DNA of 64,000 nt from Brevibacillus dissolubilis (lineage in GTDB: Bacteria; Bacillota; Bacilli; Brevibacillales; Brevibacillaceae), in assembly GCF_006170445.1 (NCBI RefSeq), contig NZ_VCNA01000011.1:62001-126000 (forward strand), written 5' to 3'. Every line of letters begins with the position of its first letter. The stretch's first letter is position 1. Position numbers and translations under genes: made by a program. The notes beneath the pieces are model-generated. The model was given only the letters and a program-made list of their open reading frames with translations. It was not told where the DNA came from and did not search any database. This document shows positions 62,331 to 64,000 of this stretch, piece after piece.

Positions 62331-64000
62331 TTAGTAGCTAACTTTCACTTGATGAATCCAAACTTTGTCAGTCGGAGCATCTATGGACTCATCCTTGAGG
62401 TAGCGGAACTCCAGCGTATGCTTGCCTGCTGTAAGCTCTCGCGCCGGAGCAGCGGTCTTGGAGACATCACCAGATGTACGCAGGATCAGACTGCCGTCGA
62501 GATAGACTTCGAGGAAATCAGCCCCGGACTCGGTCGCAAGCTCATAGTCGAAGCTAAGCACCGCCCCGTCTTTTACCTCAAACATCGCGGCAGTGGACGT
62601 CACACCATTGTCGCTGATCCCGCCGGATTCCAGGATCGGCTCCCCGATCAGATTGGCACCTGCGTATGACCAGTCTCCGTAAAAATCAGTACCGTGGAGA
62701 ACGGTTGTCTCTTCGATCACAGGTACCACCGGGAGCATCTCGGACGTCAACTGCACCAGCCCGCTGCCGTACTCGTCGTCTCTGCCTGCTGCCCCGAGAT
62801 CAAGCGCTTGTTCTTTCATTTTTTTCACCAAAAGGGATGCTGGATAGTGCGGGTAGGCGCTTTTCAGCAGGCCGAACGCCCCTGCGGCATTGGCGACCGC
62901 ATTGGAAGTACCACCGAACGGTTCATAGGTCGGGACGCCATCATAGGTGACTGGAGCGATCGTATCGGTCGGAGCGACAAAATCAAGCTGTGGTCCATAG
63001 CTGGAGTAGACGACACGGGTAAGCTCTGGGCTGACCGCACCGACAGAGACCGTAGCCGTGTAGCGTGCGGGCCAGACGAGACCACCATCCCAGCCTGGTC
63101 TTGGCTTGGCTGGATCGGCATAGTTGCCTGCCGCCGCTACCATAGTTAAGCCGCTTTGGTAGGCGCGGATGACAGCCGCTTCGAGTGCGGAATTGTATTC
63201 TTTCAGCGAAATATTGAAGGTGACGATATCGATTCCGTTGTTCAGGCAGTATTCGAGTCCGCTGATCACATCGGTGACGGTTAGTTTGGCATCATCGCTG
63301 TGGATCTTGAGATTGGTAAAATTCGCACCATAGGAAGCGCCATAGACGCGGTCTGGATAGTTGGGTGCGACATTGTCGGCGATCATCGCCATCACTCCGA
63401 TGGTTGCCGTACCGTGGCTGTACAAGGGCCAGTCGTAGCGGTTGGTAGCCAATGGGCTGATCAGCACATGCTTGATCTCATCCGTATTGATGGCGGGATG
63501 GTCGTTGAGTCCCGTATCCGCTGCGGCAATCTCAACGCCTTTTCCGGTGTAGCCTGCCTGCCAGAATGTACGCAGACGCATCGCATCCGTGCCCCAGTCT
63601 GGTTTGGTCGGGTCAAAGAACGGCACTTGCTCCTCAGGCTCGTCCAGCATGATCTGTTCGACTTGTGGATGACGCTCCAGCTTGGCTGCCGCTTTGGCGT
63701 CGAGGGAGACGCTTATGTATTCTGGGATGAGTTCGAAAGTTTTGATAATTTTACCGCCGGCTTGTTGGATTTCGTGGGAAAAGGATGCGGCTTTGGCGGC
63801 TTTTTTGCCTTGCGAACGGAATTTGACCAAGTATTGCTTGGTGTCGGATTGCTTCTCTGTCTGTCCGGCGGATGTGGCTTGTCCTGTTGTGGATGGTTGG
63901 AACTGCTGGTCTGCCGTCTTCGCACTGGCACCATCAGTCAGTACGGCGGCATGACCTGCTGTGACCAGACTGGTGGCTAAAGCGAGGTGTACCATTTTTT
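62331..64000 (-). CDS. Secreted S8 (subtilisin-like) serine protease, 5' end at window edge
   Basis: Exported subtilase, about 555 residues visible. A signal peptide (HLALATSLVTAGHA) starts near the window edge; AAAAAATGG suggests a few more residues (MKK-M) beyond it, so the gene is open at the 5' end. A propeptide (inhibitor I9-like, KQYLVKFRS ... VSLDAKAAAKLERHPQVEQI) covers about 50-115. The catalytic triad is Asp in IAAADTGLNDH, His in YSHGTATIGV and Ser in FGGTSNAVANAAG; the oxyanion Asn is in AAGNYADP. The C-terminal ~120 residues are a beta-sandwich-like domain (SFDYELATESGADFLEVYLD). It is likely a secreted feeding or processing protease. Confidence 0.93.
   Translation of the reverse strand, partial: KMVHLALATSLVTAGHAAVLTDGASAKTADQQFQPSTTGQATSAGQTEKQSDTKQYLVKFRSQGKKAAKAASFSHEIQQAGGKIIKTFELIPEYISVSLDAKAAAKLERHPQVEQIMLDEPEEQVPFFDPTKPDWGTDAMRLRTFWQAGYTGKGVEIAAADTGLNDHPAINTDEIKHVLISPLATNRYDWPLYSHGTATIGVMAMIADNVAPNYPDRVYGASYGANFTNLKIHSDDAKLTVTDVISGLEYCLNNGIDIVTFNISLKEYNSALEAAVIRAYQSGLTMVAAAGNYADPAKPRPGWDGGLVWPARYTATVSVGAVSPELTRVVYSSYGPQLDFVAPTDTIAPVTYDGVPTYEPFGGTSNAVANAAGAFGLLKSAYPHYPASLLVKKMKEQALDLGAAGRDDEYGSGLVQLTSEMLPVVPVIEETTVLHGTDFYGDWSYAGANLIGEPILESGGISDNGVTSTAAMFEVKDGAVLSFDYELATESGADFLEVYLDGSLILRTSGDVSKTAAPARELTAGKHTLEFRYLKDESIDAPTDKVWIHQVKVSY

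Overview
The window is chromosomal DNA of a spore-former-type Firmicute (Bacillales). The signs are strong AGGAGG ribosome binding sites with frequent TTG/GTG starts, RNase J, a Bacillus-type SAM-I (S-box) riboswitch, PhoP, Fur and Rex boxes of Bacillus type, a yclNOPQ-like siderophore importer and a short cydAB oxidase. Base composition is moderate, higher than in B. subtilis. Tumebacillus, Brevibacillus or Paenibacillus relatives would fit, but I cannot name the species. No rRNA, tRNA, CRISPR array, transposase or prophage gene was seen.

Layout. 1-12.2 kb: RNase J (cut by the window start), a chemoreceptor, three secreted YcdB/YcdC-like paralogues in tandem, a lipoprotein, a secreted SpoIID-like protein and a DoxX-type membrane protein. 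12.3-16.2 kb: phosphate importer pstS-C-A-B behind a three-repeat PhoP box. 16.3-21.8 kb: chromate transporter, LysR regulator, AEC carrier, then a more AT-rich patch with a cytochrome P450 and a YrdB-like protein. 21.8-25.8 kb: rhodanese, YtkA/FixH-like lipoprotein and Sco (copper/oxidase assembly side), then cydAB behind a Rex box.

26.3-39.8 kb is the most interesting region: thirteen closely spaced genes on the minus strand that look like a biosynthetic gene cluster. Five of them (KASIII-like synthase, FkbH-like glyceryl-ACP synthase, ACP, stand-alone E2-type acyltransferase, alpha/beta hydrolase) are the hallmark set for tetronate ring formation, as in abyssomicin, agglomerin and RK-682. 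Instead of a modular PKS, the acyl chain would come from a dedicated type II system: a fused ketosynthase/chain-length-factor-like protein, a second ACP, a FabG-like reductase, a catalytically degenerate SDR and a FabZ-like dehydratase, with a crotonase-fold protein and two flavoenzymes as tailoring candidates. No enoyl reductase of the usual kind is present, so an unsaturated acyl tetronate is my inference.

40-45 kb: an unknown membrane protein and a Fur-controlled yclNOPQ-type importer. 44.9-47.4 kb: an extracellular O-acylation module (SGNH protein, MBOAT, and a 36-residue DltX-like peptide). 47.5-52.5 kb: two SRPBCC proteins, a secreted amidase, a PpiC-type isomerase, and metY under a SAM-I riboswitch. 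52.6-58.7 kb: an ArsR-type regulator with an MFS exporter, and a MoxR-DUF58-DUF4129 operon. 58.7-64 kb: a Gln-rich small protein, a DUF2935 protein, a CitA-like citrate synthase with a LysR regulator, and a secreted subtilase cut by the window end.

Several start codons were moved from the longest open frame to the position with a proper ribosome binding site. Two genes (yrdB-like and the citR-like LysR gene) appear to begin with AUU and AUC, respectively.
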